Below are positions 25,522 to 34,456 of a stretch of 64,000 nucleotides of DNA, piece by piece; the stretch's first letter is position 1; every line of letters begins with the position of its first letter. The stretch is from assembly GCA_905181615.1 (NCBI GenBank), contig CAJIYH010000004.1:195001-259000 (forward strand). Reading direction: 5' to 3'. The notes under the pieces were generated by a model. That model worked only from the letters and a program-made list of their open reading frames with translations. It did no database searches and had not been told where the DNA came from. The DNA is from an uncultured Flavobacteriaceae bacterium (lineage in GTDB: Bacteria > Bacteroidota > Bacteroidia > Flavobacteriales > Flavobacteriaceae). The translations under genes were made by a program, and so were the position numbers.

Positions 25522-26457
25522 TTATAAGACCTTAGCTGCAGTTTTGAAGCTAAAACCGTTCAATAAAGCTTGGCTATCCATTCTCTTTTTATTTGGCAGT
25601 TGTATCTCTTCGACGAGCAGAATTCCTTCTGAATGCGAAATTTTAATCTTTTTATCTTCATCAAAAACACTTCCCTCATTTAAATCATGCTTAATGCTTT
25701 GGTAACTCGCTTTAAATATTTTGACATTTAATAGCTCTGGGCCGTTTTGTATTTCAGTCCAAGCACCAGGGTAGGGATTCAATCCTCTAATTAAGCCGTC
25801 TATATGTATAAGGGGCTTTTTCCAATCAATCTTAGTATTTTCTTTGGTAAGTTTTGGAGCTTCTTTTTCGTTCCCAGATAGCTGCTGTGGAATAGGATTG
25901 GGGTTTGTTTTTATGTATTCTATTGTTTTTAAAATAAGTGATGCACCTGTAGATGCAAGTTTGTCGTGAAGCGTTGCCACTGTTTCCTTGGGTTTGATAG
26001 CAATAGTTTCTTTAAGCAATACAGCTCCAGTGTCTATCTTATTATCAATAAAAAATGTTGTAACACCAGTGGTTGTTTCATTGTTTATGATTGCCCAATT
26101 TATGGGTGCTGCACCTCTATAATTTGGTAAAAGTGATGCGTGTAAATTAAATGTTCCTTTTGCTGGAATATTCCATACAGCTTTCGGTAGCATTCTAAAA
26201 GCAACCACTACAAAAACATCTGCTTTTAAATTCTTCAATGCATCTATGAATACTTTGTCTTTTAGATTTTCGGGTTGAAGTAAATTCAAATTCTCTCCAA
26301 TTGCATAGTCTTTAACTGCAGATTGGCGTATTTTTTTTCCTCTTCCAGCTGGCTTATCTGAGCTTGTAACAACCCCAACAATGGTATGTTTAGATTCATG
26401 TATAGCTTTAAGCGCATTAACAGCAAAAATGGGTGTCCCCATGAAGACAATTCTCAT
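25522..26457 (-). CDS. fmt: methionyl-tRNA formyltransferase
   Basis: This 311-residue enzyme formylates initiator Met-tRNA using 10-formyl-tetrahydrofolate. The start MRIVFMGTPIFAVNALKAI is typical. The catalytic signature is FNLHASLLPNYRGAAPINWA, followed by GVTTFFIDNKIDTGAVLL. The C-terminal RNA-binding domain carries LNPYPGAWTEI. Length is standard. Its ATG lies one base after a TAG that ends the downstream half of the recQ frame, showing that fmt was originally translationally coupled to the full-length recQ. Confidence 0.94.
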   Translation of the reverse strand: MRIVFMGTPIFAVNALKAIHESKHTIVGVVTSSDKPAGRGKKIRQSAVKDYAIGENLNLLQPENLKDKVFIDALKNLKADVFVVVAFRMLPKAVWNIPAKGTFNLHASLLPNYRGAAPINWAIINNETTTGVTTFFIDNKIDTGAVLLKETIAIKPKETVATLHDKLASTGASLILKTIEYIKTNPNPIPQQLSGNEKEAPKLTKENTKIDWKKPLIHIDGLIRGLNPYPGAWTEIQNGPELLNVKIFKASYQSIKHDLNEGSVFDEDKKIKISHSEGILLVEEIQLPNKKRMDSQALLNGFSFKTAAKVL

Positions 26458-26458
26458 A

Positions 26459-26656
26459 CTATTGATTTATTTTAAGTTTGTTATCTGTAGTTAATATAAT
26501 GTTATTGTTTTCCAATAAAAGTCTTACAGATTCTCCAATTTCAAAGGTAATATAATCTGCAATTGATTGATCCAAATCTTTTAAGCTCATTTTATTTATT
26601 TGAAGCTTCTCAATAATAATCTCTATAATTATAGATTCTACATTATGTTTTGGTTA
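26459..26656 (-). pseudogene. recQ: detached C-terminal tail of recQ
   Basis: After the TAA that ends the main recQ frame, the same frame continues without interruption for 64 codons to a TAG at 26459. The peptide starts PKHNVESIIIEIIIEKLQIN and includes DLDQSIADYITFEIGESVR, then LLLENNNIILTTDNKLKINQ. This looks like the winged-helix-like tail that follows the zinc-binding cysteines in flavobacterial RecQ. The TAG is one base from the fmt ATG. I read this as the true recQ end, separated by a single base change (for example AAA to TAA). Confidence 0.65.
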
Positions 26657-28348
26657 TATGCATTCAGAAGCATTGCACTGTTTGCATTTTTCTTTATATT
26701 TTTCTCCAAAGTAGTTTAAAATTTGTTTTTGCTTACAGTCATTAGTAGAATAAGCATAAGCAATAACGGCCTCTATTTTATCTTTTTTTACTTGAGTATA
26801 GCGGTCAAGCCTTTGCAGTAAAGGAGAAAGAGTATACTGATCTTCACGTGGAGCTAGCCATTGAATTTGAATATCGGTTTGTGCGTAATCAAGCAATAGA
26901 TTTCCATCGTTATGCCATTTTTTGAGAGTAGTAATTACTGTTTTAAAGCTAATATTACTCACACGAATAATTCGTTCTATATCCAATTCAAATGAAGAAG
27001 AATAGACGTCGTGGTGGTTTCTTATAATTTCTTGAATTACCCGAGAGGCATCCGATTGGTTTCTTAATAATTCAAGTATTTGATTTTGATTAATCAAAAA
27101 GTGGATAACAGCCTTTTGCTTATTGTATTTTATGAGGTTAAAAATCCCCTCCTGTTCTATATAAGAAAGAGTAGTTAGTGACTTTTTAGGATTGATAGTA
27201 TAAGTTTTACAAAAATCAGCTAACGAAAAATTATTTATTAGATCGTTACCCTCTCCATAAGCTATGTTCAGGTAGTTACATAGGTTTTTATAACATACTC
27301 GGATGAACTCTTTATCCGGAATAGCACCTAGAAACTGATCTCTAGTTCTGTTTTTATCACTTGCTTGAAGTAGTAAGTATGCATTTGCGCTGAGACCATC
27401 TCTTCCGGCACGACCTATTTCTTGATATAAATTTTCAATACTAGAGGGGAGGTTTAAATGGATAACAGTCTTAACATCACTTTTATCAACCCCCATCCCA
27501 AAAGCATTGGTTGCTACCATAATTTTAGTTTTGTTAGTTAACCAATTATGAAGAAGTTCTTTTCGTTCATTGGTAGATTTTCCACCATGAAAATAGTCAC
27601 AAGAAATTGAATTATTCCGAAGTATTTTTACAACCTGTTCTGTTTTTTTTCGACTTCCACAATATATAATTCCCGAATCTTTATTCCCGGATAAAAGCTT
27701 AATTAAGGTTCCTAGTTTATCTTCAGTTATTAGGGTTTTTAACTTAATGTTGGGTCGAATAAAAGATTCTTGAAAGAGACAGGTTTCTTGGAGTTCTAAG
27801 CTTTCAATAATATCCTGAAGCACCATAGGCGTTGCAGTTGCTGTGACAGCTATTATAGGAATTAGGGGCAGTAATTCTCTGAGTTTTTTTAGTTGCTTAA
27901 AAGCGGGTCTAAAGTCATTTCCCCATTCCGAAATACAGTGGGCTTCATCTACTGCGATTCTGTTTATATTAAGTTCTTTAATTCGAAGTCTAAATTCTGT
28001 TGATAGGGTTTTTTCGGGAGAACAATATACTAGTTTGTAGTTTCCATATAGACAATTATCAAGTTGAACGCCTAGGGGCTGCGTATTAGTCAACATCATA
28101 CTTTTAATTCCCTTCTGGTTCATTTGATCTACCTGATCTTGCATAAGGGCAATTAACGGAGAGATGACTAGCGTACAGCCTTCAGATAGTATAGCAGGTA
28201 GTTGATAACATAATGATTTTCCTCCACCCGTTGGCAACAAAGCTACAGTGTCTTTATTTTCAATCACCCGATTAATGATCTGCTCTTGCTTTGAACGAAA
28301 CACATTATAACCCCAATATTTTTTGAGAATTTCTATAGGACTATCCAT
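26654..28348 (-). CDS. recQ: ATP-dependent DNA helicase RecQ, C-terminally cut by an in-frame stop
   Basis: This 564-residue RecQ-family helicase has the motifs FRSKQEQIINRVIENKDT, TGGGKSLCYQLPA (Walker A), VDEAHCISEWGNDFRP (DEAH box), AFGMGVDKSDV and QEIGRAGRDG. The RQC part includes the four zinc cysteines (C in NDCKQKQI, then CKQCNASEC). The frame stops right after the last cysteine, but the same frame goes on for 64 codons to a point one base from fmt. The helicase core and zinc site are intact, so partial function is possible. It overlaps the upstream ATPase gene by eight bases; ATPase-recQ-fmt form one operon. Confidence 0.88.
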   Translation of the reverse strand: MDSPIEILKKYWGYNVFRSKQEQIINRVIENKDTVALLPTGGGKSLCYQLPAILSEGCTLVISPLIALMQDQVDQMNQKGIKSMMLTNTQPLGVQLDNCLYGNYKLVYCSPEKTLSTEFRLRIKELNINRIAVDEAHCISEWGNDFRPAFKQLKKLRELLPLIPIIAVTATATPMVLQDIIESLELQETCLFQESFIRPNIKLKTLITEDKLGTLIKLLSGNKDSGIIYCGSRKKTEQVVKILRNNSISCDYFHGGKSTNERKELLHNWLTNKTKIMVATNAFGMGVDKSDVKTVIHLNLPSSIENLYQEIGRAGRDGLSANAYLLLQASDKNRTRDQFLGAIPDKEFIRVCYKNLCNYLNIAYGEGNDLINNFSLADFCKTYTINPKKSLTTLSYIEQEGIFNLIKYNKQKAVIHFLINQNQILELLRNQSDASRVIQEIIRNHHDVYSSSFELDIERIIRVSNISFKTVITTLKKWHNDGNLLLDYAQTDIQIQWLAPREDQYTLSPLLQRLDRYTQVKKDKIEAVIAYAYSTNDCKQKQILNYFGEKYKEKCKQCNASECI

Positions 28349-28892
28349 TGATACATTGATTTAGGATAATATTCAAACGCTTTTCCGGTGTGGTAAAAGG
28401 AATGTGAATTACTTCTATGTTACTTTTTAAGTACGTCTTTTCAAGACTTTCATGAACCTTTAGAGCTTCGTCAAATGTTTCCATCCGATCTTCATCTTGT
28501 GTGTAAATTAGGGCAACAGGCTTAACTAAAAACACAAGATCATATCGGAACTGATCCAGCTCTTTCTCCCAAGGGTTAATAGGTGCTTTTACATGATTGA
28601 GATAAGCCACTACATCGTGAACCCCTCGATCAAAAAAGACAAAGGATTCCTCAGATTGCTGTGCTTCTGTAAACTGCTCTTTTCGTCTTTCCCAAAGGTG
28701 ATTACTGAAACTGTGGGGATCTTCCTTAAAGTAGTTATCAATTCCTTTTTCTTTACCTAGCTTTATGAAATCTCTTGATATTTCTTTAAAACAGATATAC
28801 CCTTCAGCTATCAATAAATTGATAAGTGTTGTTTTCCCACTTCCAGGTCCACCACTGATTACAATTTTATATGGAGTTTTTGATTTGATAAT
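28341..28892 (-). CDS. P-loop AAA-type ATPase/NTPase, apparent ATT start
   Basis: This is a predicted NTP-binding protein of about 183 residues (AAA_28-like). The first ATG is at 28814, but the Walker A motif lies upstream of it in the same frame: KIVISGGPGSGKTTLINLLI. A functional protein therefore must start earlier. Between that motif and an in-frame TAG there is no ATG, GTG or TTG; the ATT at 28890-28892 is the best candidate start. A likely Walker B or second motif is FVFFDRGVHDVVAYL. The gene overlaps recQ by eight bases. Its role is unknown. It is the second gene in this window with no ordinary start codon. Confidence 0.75.
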   Translation of the reverse strand: MIKSKTPYKIVISGGPGSGKTTLINLLIAEGYICFKEISRDFIKLGKEKGIDNYFKEDPHSFSNHLWERRKEQFTEAQQSEESFVFFDRGVHDVVAYLNHVKAPINPWEKELDQFRYDLVFLVKPVALIYTQDEDRMETFDEALKVHESLEKTYLKSNIEVIHIPFTTPEKRLNIILNQCING

Positions 28893-28914
28893 ATATGGAT
28901 TTGACTATTTGAAC

Positions 28915-28922
28915 TATATTTG
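28915..28922 (+). promoter_or_regulatory. -7 element (TATATTTG) for the DUF493 gene
   Basis: A perfect TAnnTTTG box lies 19 bases before the DUF493 ATG, in the divergent gap with the ATPase gene. No TTG is found at the 19-base spacing. Confidence 0.5.
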
Positions 28923-28941
28923 TGTAAAAATAGCGGTCTAA

Positions 28942-29232
28942 ATGATTCCTAAAGAAGATTCAGAAGAATTTTATTCACGTTTTCACCAACAATTAGCAGA
29001 TTCTCAAGATTGGCCAGGTCCTTTTCTGTTTAAATTCATCATTCGTAGTGATGAACATAAGGTGAACCAGTTAAAGAAAATGTTCGAAGGTAAGGACGTA
29101 CAACTAAAACTTAAAAATTCAAGTAAAAACACCTTTGTCAGTGTTAGTTTTTTAGCCAAAATGAAAAATCCAGACGAAATAATAGCGATTTATAAAGCGG
29201 CAAGCACTATTGAAGGAATTATAACACTATAA
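28942..29232 (+). CDS. DUF493 family protein (YbeD-like)
   Basis: This 96-residue soluble protein has the ferredoxin-like DUF493 pattern: WPGPFLFKFIIRSDEHKVNQ, then KNTFVSVSFLAKMKNPDEII and a terminal IYKAASTIEGIITL. E. coli YbeD belongs to the same family and is thought to be a small regulatory or ligand-binding protein. Start and length are standard. It begins a plus-strand run with DUF4290 and murA. Confidence 0.9.
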   Translation: MIPKEDSEEFYSRFHQQLADSQDWPGPFLFKFIIRSDEHKVNQLKKMFEGKDVQLKLKNSSKNTFVSVSFLAKMKNPDEIIAIYKAASTIEGIITL

Positions 29233-29308
29233 AAGTTCAAAAATTTCAGTAATTCTTTAAAATAGATTATTTTGCAAATAATTACATATAAATCCATCAA
29301 AACACTTC

Positions 29309-29959
29309 ATGGAAGCACTACAATATAACTCAGAACGTACACCCTTAATTATACCTGAATACGGAAGACATCTTCATATTATGGTTGATCAAATGCTAGA
29401 AACCGAAGATCGGGAAGAGCGAAACAAAAAAGCAAAAGCAATAATAGGAGTGATGGGGAACTTAAACCCTCACTTGCGCGATGTACCTGATTTTCAGCAT
29501 AAGCTTTGGGATCAATTATTCATAATGTCTGATTTTAAATTAGATGTTGATTGTCCCTACGAAAAACCTATTCGAGAGTTGCTAGAAGAACGTCCTCAAC
29601 CTTTAACTTATCCTCAGAACTTTCCTAAATACCGTTTTTATGGAAACAACATTAAGAGTATGATTGATGTTGCTCGAAATTGGGAAGAAGGCGAAATGAA
29701 AGATGCATTAGTATACAACATTGCTAATCATATGAAAAAGTGCTTTTTGAGCTGGAATAAAGACACCGTAGATGATGAAGTTATCTTTAATCACCTCAAA
29801 GAGCTTTCAGAGGACTTATTAAAAGTAAATCCGGAACATTTACCTCTTACTGATAGTTCAGACTTTTTGAAGTCTAAACCAAAAAATGGTAACGGGCCAA
29901 AAAGTAACCAGATGTCAAAACCAAAGAAAACTAATAGAAATAATCGTAAACGTTACTAG
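29309..29959 (+). CDS. DUF4290 domain-containing protein
   Basis: This 216-residue protein is typical of Bacteroidetes. It begins LQYNSERTPLIIPEYGRHLH and continues MVDQMLETEDREERNKKAKA and VMGNLNPHLRDVPDFQHKLW, all family-specific. The C-terminal 30 residues are lysine- and asparagine-rich and probably disordered. It lies six bases upstream of murA, an order that is conserved in Flavobacteriia and suggests a link with cell-wall synthesis. The biochemical role is unknown. Confidence 0.92.
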   Translation: MEALQYNSERTPLIIPEYGRHLHIMVDQMLETEDREERNKKAKAIIGVMGNLNPHLRDVPDFQHKLWDQLFIMSDFKLDVDCPYEKPIRELLEERPQPLTYPQNFPKYRFYGNNIKSMIDVARNWEEGEMKDALVYNIANHMKKCFLSWNKDTVDDEVIFNHLKELSEDLLKVNPEHLPLTDSSDFLKSKPKNGNGPKSNQMSKPKKTNRNNRKRY

Positions 29960-29965
29960 TTTAGT

Positions 29966-31273
29966 ATGGGATCATTTATTATCGAAGGGGGAAAACAACT
30001 GAAAGGAGAAATTACTCCTCAGGGTGCTAAAAACGAAGCATTACAAGTTTTGTGTGCAGTGCTATTGACTCCAGAAAAAGTTATAATTAACAATATACCT
30101 GACATTATAGATGTCAATAAATTAATTCAACTTTTAAGAAATTTCGGAGTTAAAGTAGACCATATATCTACAGGGAGCTATTCCTTTCAATCTGATGCAA
30201 TTAACTTGGATTATTTGACTTCTGATCAATACAAAGTAGACGGTAAAGGTTTACGGGGTTCTATTATGTTAGTTGGACCCTTATTGACTCGTTTTGGCAA
30301 AGGAAGCATTCCACGTCCAGGAGGAGACAAGATTGGAAGACGACGCCTCGATACTCATTTCGAAGGCTTAATTAATTTAGGTGCTCGATTTAATTACAGT
30401 AGGGAAGAACATTTTTATAGTGTAGAAGCAGAACGCCTTTTAGGTACTTCTATGTTGTTAGATGAGGCCTCTGTAACAGGAACAGCAAACATTATTATGG
30501 CTGCTGTTTTGGCAAAAGGAGTTACAACAATCTACAATGCAGCTTGCGAACCATATTTACAGCAACTTTGTTCTATGTTAAATAGAATGGGAGCAAAAAT
30601 AAGTGGGATTGGTTCTAACCTACTAACTATTGAAGGGGTTTTGGATCTTAAAGGAACTGAACACCGTGTGCTACCAGATATGGTAGAAATTGGAAGTTGG
30701 ATTGGATTAGCAGCACTAACCCGAAGTGAGCTGACTATTAAAAATGTACAATGGGATTACTTAGGTCAAATTCCAACTGTCTTTAGGAAATTAGGGTTAA
30801 CTTTAGAAAAACAGGGAGATGATATTCACATTCCTGCACATACTAAAGGTTATGAAATTCAAAACTATATTGACGGATCTATATTAACAGTATCCGATGC
30901 TCCATGGCCTGGATTTACTCCAGATTTATTAAGTATTGTTTTAGTAGTAGCTACTCAAGCTAGAGGAAGTGTTTTGATTCATCAAAAAATGTTTGAAAGT
31001 AGACTTTTCTTTACCGATAAGTTAATCGATATGGGAGCAAAAATAATTCTTTGTGATCCTCACCGCGCATCAATAATTGGTCACGCGTTTGAATCAAATT
31101 TGAAGTCAGCTACACTAACTTCCCCTGATATTCGAGCTGGGATTTCGTTGCTAATAGCTGCCCTATCTGCCGAAGGAACGAGTACTATTCACAATATTGA
31201 ACAAATCGACCGTGGTTATGAGAATATTGTGGAGCGTCTTCAAGCTATAGGGGCCAACATAAAACGCGTGTAA
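29966..31273 (+). CDS. murA: UDP-N-acetylglucosamine 1-carboxyvinyltransferase
   Basis: This 435-residue enzyme catalyses the first committed step of peptidoglycan synthesis, transferring enolpyruvyl from PEP to UDP-GlcNAc. It begins FIIEGGKQLKGEITPQGAKN, the standard EPT start with the catalytic Lys-Asn region. The active-site loop reads SIPRPGGDKIGRRRLDTHFE: the residue equivalent to E. coli Cys115 is Asp121. From work on other bacteria, Asp at this position keeps activity but prevents covalent inactivation by fosfomycin. It follows DUF4290 closely and converges on a TIGR03643 gene. Confidence 0.95.
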   Translation: MGSFIIEGGKQLKGEITPQGAKNEALQVLCAVLLTPEKVIINNIPDIIDVNKLIQLLRNFGVKVDHISTGSYSFQSDAINLDYLTSDQYKVDGKGLRGSIMLVGPLLTRFGKGSIPRPGGDKIGRRRLDTHFEGLINLGARFNYSREEHFYSVEAERLLGTSMLLDEASVTGTANIIMAAVLAKGVTTIYNAACEPYLQQLCSMLNRMGAKISGIGSNLLTIEGVLDLKGTEHRVLPDMVEIGSWIGLAALTRSELTIKNVQWDYLGQIPTVFRKLGLTLEKQGDDIHIPAHTKGYEIQNYIDGSILTVSDAPWPGFTPDLLSIVLVVATQARGSVLIHQKMFESRLFFTDKLIDMGAKIILCDPHRASIIGHAFESNLKSATLTSPDIRAGISLLIAALSAEGTSTIHNIEQIDRGYENIVERLQAIGANIKRV

Positions 31274-31289
31274 TACTTTACTTATTTAG

Positions 31290-31577
31290 TTACCTTCTTT
31301 TAGAAACTTTGTTGTTGCTAATTCCTCTTTGTCTGCTGCATCGGAAACGATCAACTTCCATGCCTCTTGCTTTTCTATGTTTTGTTTTTCTTCCCTGAAC
31401 CCTTGCACGCCATAATCTAAAACTAGTTGGCTTCATTTCAAGACGCATTAGCGTAATAACTTCTTGCTCTTTAATTCCAAATTGATCTTGAATAGCATCA
31501 AAAGGTGTTCGATCTTCCCAAGCCATTTCTATAATCCGATCGAGTTCTCTGTCGTTAAAATTGTATTCTTTTTTCAT
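31290..31577 (-). CDS. TIGR03643 family protein
   Basis: This 95-residue basic protein has a helix-turn-helix-like first half (RELDRIIEMAWEDRTPFDAI, then QFGIKEQEVITLMR) and an arginine/lysine-rich second half (RLWRARVQGRKTKHRKARG). This family is found mostly next to photolyase or cryptochrome genes, as here, where it follows the FeS-type photolyase. A nucleic-acid-binding role in light-dependent repair is plausible but unproven. Confidence 0.88.
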   Translation of the reverse strand: MKKEYNFNDRELDRIIEMAWEDRTPFDAIQDQFGIKEQEVITLMRLEMKPTSFRLWRARVQGRKTKHRKARGMEVDRFRCSRQRGISNNKVSKRR

Positions 31578-31615
31578 TTTTTTATTAGTTTTTACTATTG
31601 AACAAGTATTTTGAA

Positions 31616-33148
31616 TTAGAATGCATCTGGGTTTTTAATAATCTTGTAGGCGCGCTCTTTCATTTCGACTAATTCTTCTATTGGAATTTTTTCAAGTAAT
31701 CTTAACATCATTGACATCCTGTTGTTTTTAGCAAAATATTGTTTTTTTTCATCTAAAAAATTCCAGTACAAACTGTTAAAAGGGCATGCGTCTTCTCCTA
31801 AACGCTTTTTTTTGTCATAACTACAAGTTGAGCAATAGGTGCTCATTTTGTTTATGTAAGCGGCTGCAGACACATAAGGTTTAGTTGCTACAATCCCACC
31901 ATCTGCCCATTGACTCATTCCTCTTGTATTAGGAAGTTGAACCCACTCTATTGCATCAGCATAAATTCCTAAATACCAAGCATCAACTTCATTTGGATCA
32001 ACTTGAGCCAGTAAAGAAAAGTTTCCAGTAATCATTAGTCTTTGAATGTGATGCGCATAGGCATGATCTAACGAGTTAGTAATACTATTACTCAAGCAAT
32101 TCATTTTTGTTTTTCCAGTCCAATAAAATTCTGGAAGTGGATTTTTGTTATTAAGAACATTTAATGTTTTGTAGTTCGGCATCTCTTTCCAATAAACGCC
32201 TCTTATATATTCCCTCCATCCAATTATCTGTCTTACAAACCCTTCTACCTGAGATAACTCAATAAAATCTTGATTTTGGTGATAATATTCAATCACCGTT
32301 TGGACAACCTCTAGTGGATTGATTAGTTTTACATTTAGAGAAAACGAAATTCTTGAATGAAAAAGATTTTCTTCTTCAGTATCCATTGCATCTTGGTAAG
32401 TTCCAAAATGCACTAATAAATGCGTACAAAAATAGTTTAACTGCTCTATTGCTTCTTCTCGAGTCGTAGCGAAAAGGAAATGATTCTCGTTAAAACTACC
32501 TAGGGTTTTTACTCCTTCAGTTTTTATTGTTTTTTTTAGTTCTAAAAGTTGATCACTTTTAGGCGTATATGGTTTTGGTATTGCAGGACTACCTTTCCAT
32601 TTGTTGCGATTGTTCTTGTCAAAATTCCATTGACCCCCCAGTGGTTGACCTCCTTCTAGTAAAAGATTAAATTGTTTTCTCATATTCCGATAGAAAAACT
32701 CCATGATTAACTGTTTTTTTTCTTTAAAAAAATCAGTAAAATCAGTTCTACTTGTCATGAAATGCTCAGAATCTATAACTTTAGATTCAATCTCAATATG
32801 CTTACAAAACTCTAATAATTGTTGATCTAATCTATATTCATCAGGAAATTGGTATTCGAATTTTGTGGCTTTATATTCTTTAAAAATTGATTTCAAGTTA
32901 TCGGTTAAGCTTTGCTTATTATTGGTGTCATCCAGTTTGATGTAATGTGTACGATGTCCAAGATCGATGAGTCGTTTATTGAAGTTTCGCATAGCTGCAA
33001 AAAACGCAACAACCTTTTGGATATGATGCGTAACATAATCTGTTTCTTGTTTTATTTCCATCATAACAAACAACACCTTGTAATCTGCTGTTTCTAGCCA
33101 GGAATGTTGCTCGTTGAGTTGATCTCCTAAAATTAATCGTACAATCAT
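31616..33148 (-). CDS. iron-sulfur bacterial cryptochrome/(6-4) photolyase (FeS-BCP, PhrB-like)
   Basis: This 510-residue flavoprotein of the cryptochrome/photolyase-related family begins MIVRLILGDQLNEQHSWLET. The C-terminal half has the FAD-binding region (REYIRGVYW, then HHIQRLMITGNFSLL, then GIYADAIEWVQLPNTRGMSQ). The [4Fe-4S] cysteines are visible as CLSNS, YCSTCSYD and EDACPFNSLYW. Such enzymes repair (6-4) photoproducts or act as blue-light receptors. The ATG overlaps the stop of the cryptochrome-DASH frame (ATGA), so it is the next gene of the same operon. A start eight codons upstream would be inside that overlap and is less likely. Confidence 0.9.
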   Translation of the reverse strand: MIVRLILGDQLNEQHSWLETADYKVLFVMMEIKQETDYVTHHIQKVVAFFAAMRNFNKRLIDLGHRTHYIKLDDTNNKQSLTDNLKSIFKEYKATKFEYQFPDEYRLDQQLLEFCKHIEIESKVIDSEHFMTSRTDFTDFFKEKKQLIMEFFYRNMRKQFNLLLEGGQPLGGQWNFDKNNRNKWKGSPAIPKPYTPKSDQLLELKKTIKTEGVKTLGSFNENHFLFATTREEAIEQLNYFCTHLLVHFGTYQDAMDTEEENLFHSRISFSLNVKLINPLEVVQTVIEYYHQNQDFIELSQVEGFVRQIIGWREYIRGVYWKEMPNYKTLNVLNNKNPLPEFYWTGKTKMNCLSNSITNSLDHAYAHHIQRLMITGNFSLLAQVDPNEVDAWYLGIYADAIEWVQLPNTRGMSQWADGGIVATKPYVSAAAYINKMSTYCSTCSYDKKKRLGEDACPFNSLYWNFLDEKKQYFAKNNRMSMMLRLLEKIPIEELVEMKERAYKIIKNPDAF

Positions 33149-34456
33149 TCGAATAAGCTTTTTTGGTTCCACAGCTGTTGAAAATTTCCGTTTTCATCAT
33201 ACCGATCTGCTTGTGAACGAATGTTAAATTTTCTGTTTCGAGGATCATTTCCAACCCCAGCGATGTACATCCAATTTCCATAATTACTATGAACATCATA
33301 ATCAATAAGTAGGGATTCAAAATACGCAGCACCTATACGCCAGTCCATAAATAGCTCTTTAGCGAAATAGGAAGCAGCATTTTGCCGACCTCTATTGCTC
33401 ATCCAGCCTGTTTTCTTTAATTCCAACATATTGGCATTCACAAAAGGCTCTTTGGTTTGACCATTAATCCATTTTTTAAATACAGTTAAATCATTTTCCC
33501 AAGAATATGACTTGTCTAAAATTCCTCCTAAATGGAAAATTTTATTTTTATGTTTTAAAGAAATAAATTTAAAATAATCTCTCCAAATGAGTTCAAATAT
33601 CAGCCAATAAGTAGATTGATTTTTCTGAACCTCCGTTTCATATTTTTGAACCTCCCAATAAATCTCTCTTGCAGAAATTGAACCGTTGGCGAGCCAGGCT
33701 GAAAGTTTAGAGCTATAATCAATTCCTAAAAGCCCGTTGCGTGTGTTTTTGTAATACGATAGTTTTTTAGATTTCCAGAAGTAATGTGAGATTCTATTTT
33801 TGGCAGCATCACTTCCTCCTTTAAATGGAAATGCCGTGTTTGGATGTGCCTGTATTTCTAGATATCCCATGTCTTCTAGAGTGGGGCATTGGAAATTCTT
33901 TTTTAGTCTATTCGAAAGATTAAACTTTTTGATTGAAGTATAACACGCTCGAACATTAGTATTTTTTTCACACTCTTTTCTAAAACGAGTAAATACCTCT
34001 GGTAATTGTTCCAAGTTAATTGGAATGTCTTCTGGGTGAAACAAGAATTGATCGTAATAAGAATGAAAAGTAATGTGGCTAAGTTTTTTCCTTAAATTAT
34101 TTTCAACCTTAAGCTCTTCTTCGGTCCACTCTTTTTGAAAATAAATTGCATCAATTTTTTCTGATTCAGCATATTCACGTAATACCAATAACAGGATCTT
34201 GTTTTTCAATAATTAAAGTGATGTTCTGTTCTTCAAGTTCTTTCTGAACTTGAAGAACAGATTCGATCAAAAACTGGGTTCGATAGGATGATGTTTTTTT
34301 AAAACCCCATTGATTTTCTTTAAATTGATTTACATCAAAACAGAAATACGCAACTACATTTTCATAATCTTTAGATGCATTTAAAAGACTGTAATTATCT
34401 GTAATTCTCAAATCATTACGAAACCAAACCAGTGCTGTTCCTTTTATTTTTTGCAT
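33145..34456 (-). pseudogene. cryptochrome DASH, split by a frameshift
   Basis: Two consecutive frames together make one DASH-type cryptochrome of about 430 residues. The first frame (34456 to 34175) covers the photolyase N-terminal domain, starting KGTALVWFRNDLRITDNYSL. The second (to 33145) begins in the middle and carries the FAD domain (TAFPFKGGSDAAKNRI, GLLGIDYSSKLSAWLANGSI, then MSNRGRQNAASYF and SNYGNWMYIAGVGNDPRNRK, all DASH-typical). The shift lies between about 34177 and 34200, where IIEKQDP must join VLREYAESEKID. There is no obvious slippery run there. Unless this is a base-calling error, the gene is non-functional. Function would be single-strand lesion repair or blue-light sensing. 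Confidence 0.85.

Noticed and set aside
34175-34210. Programmed frameshift in cryptochrome DASH
   Set aside because: No slippery heptamer, stem-loop or internal Shine-Dalgarno-like element is apparent in the overlap, and DASH proteins are not known to need one.
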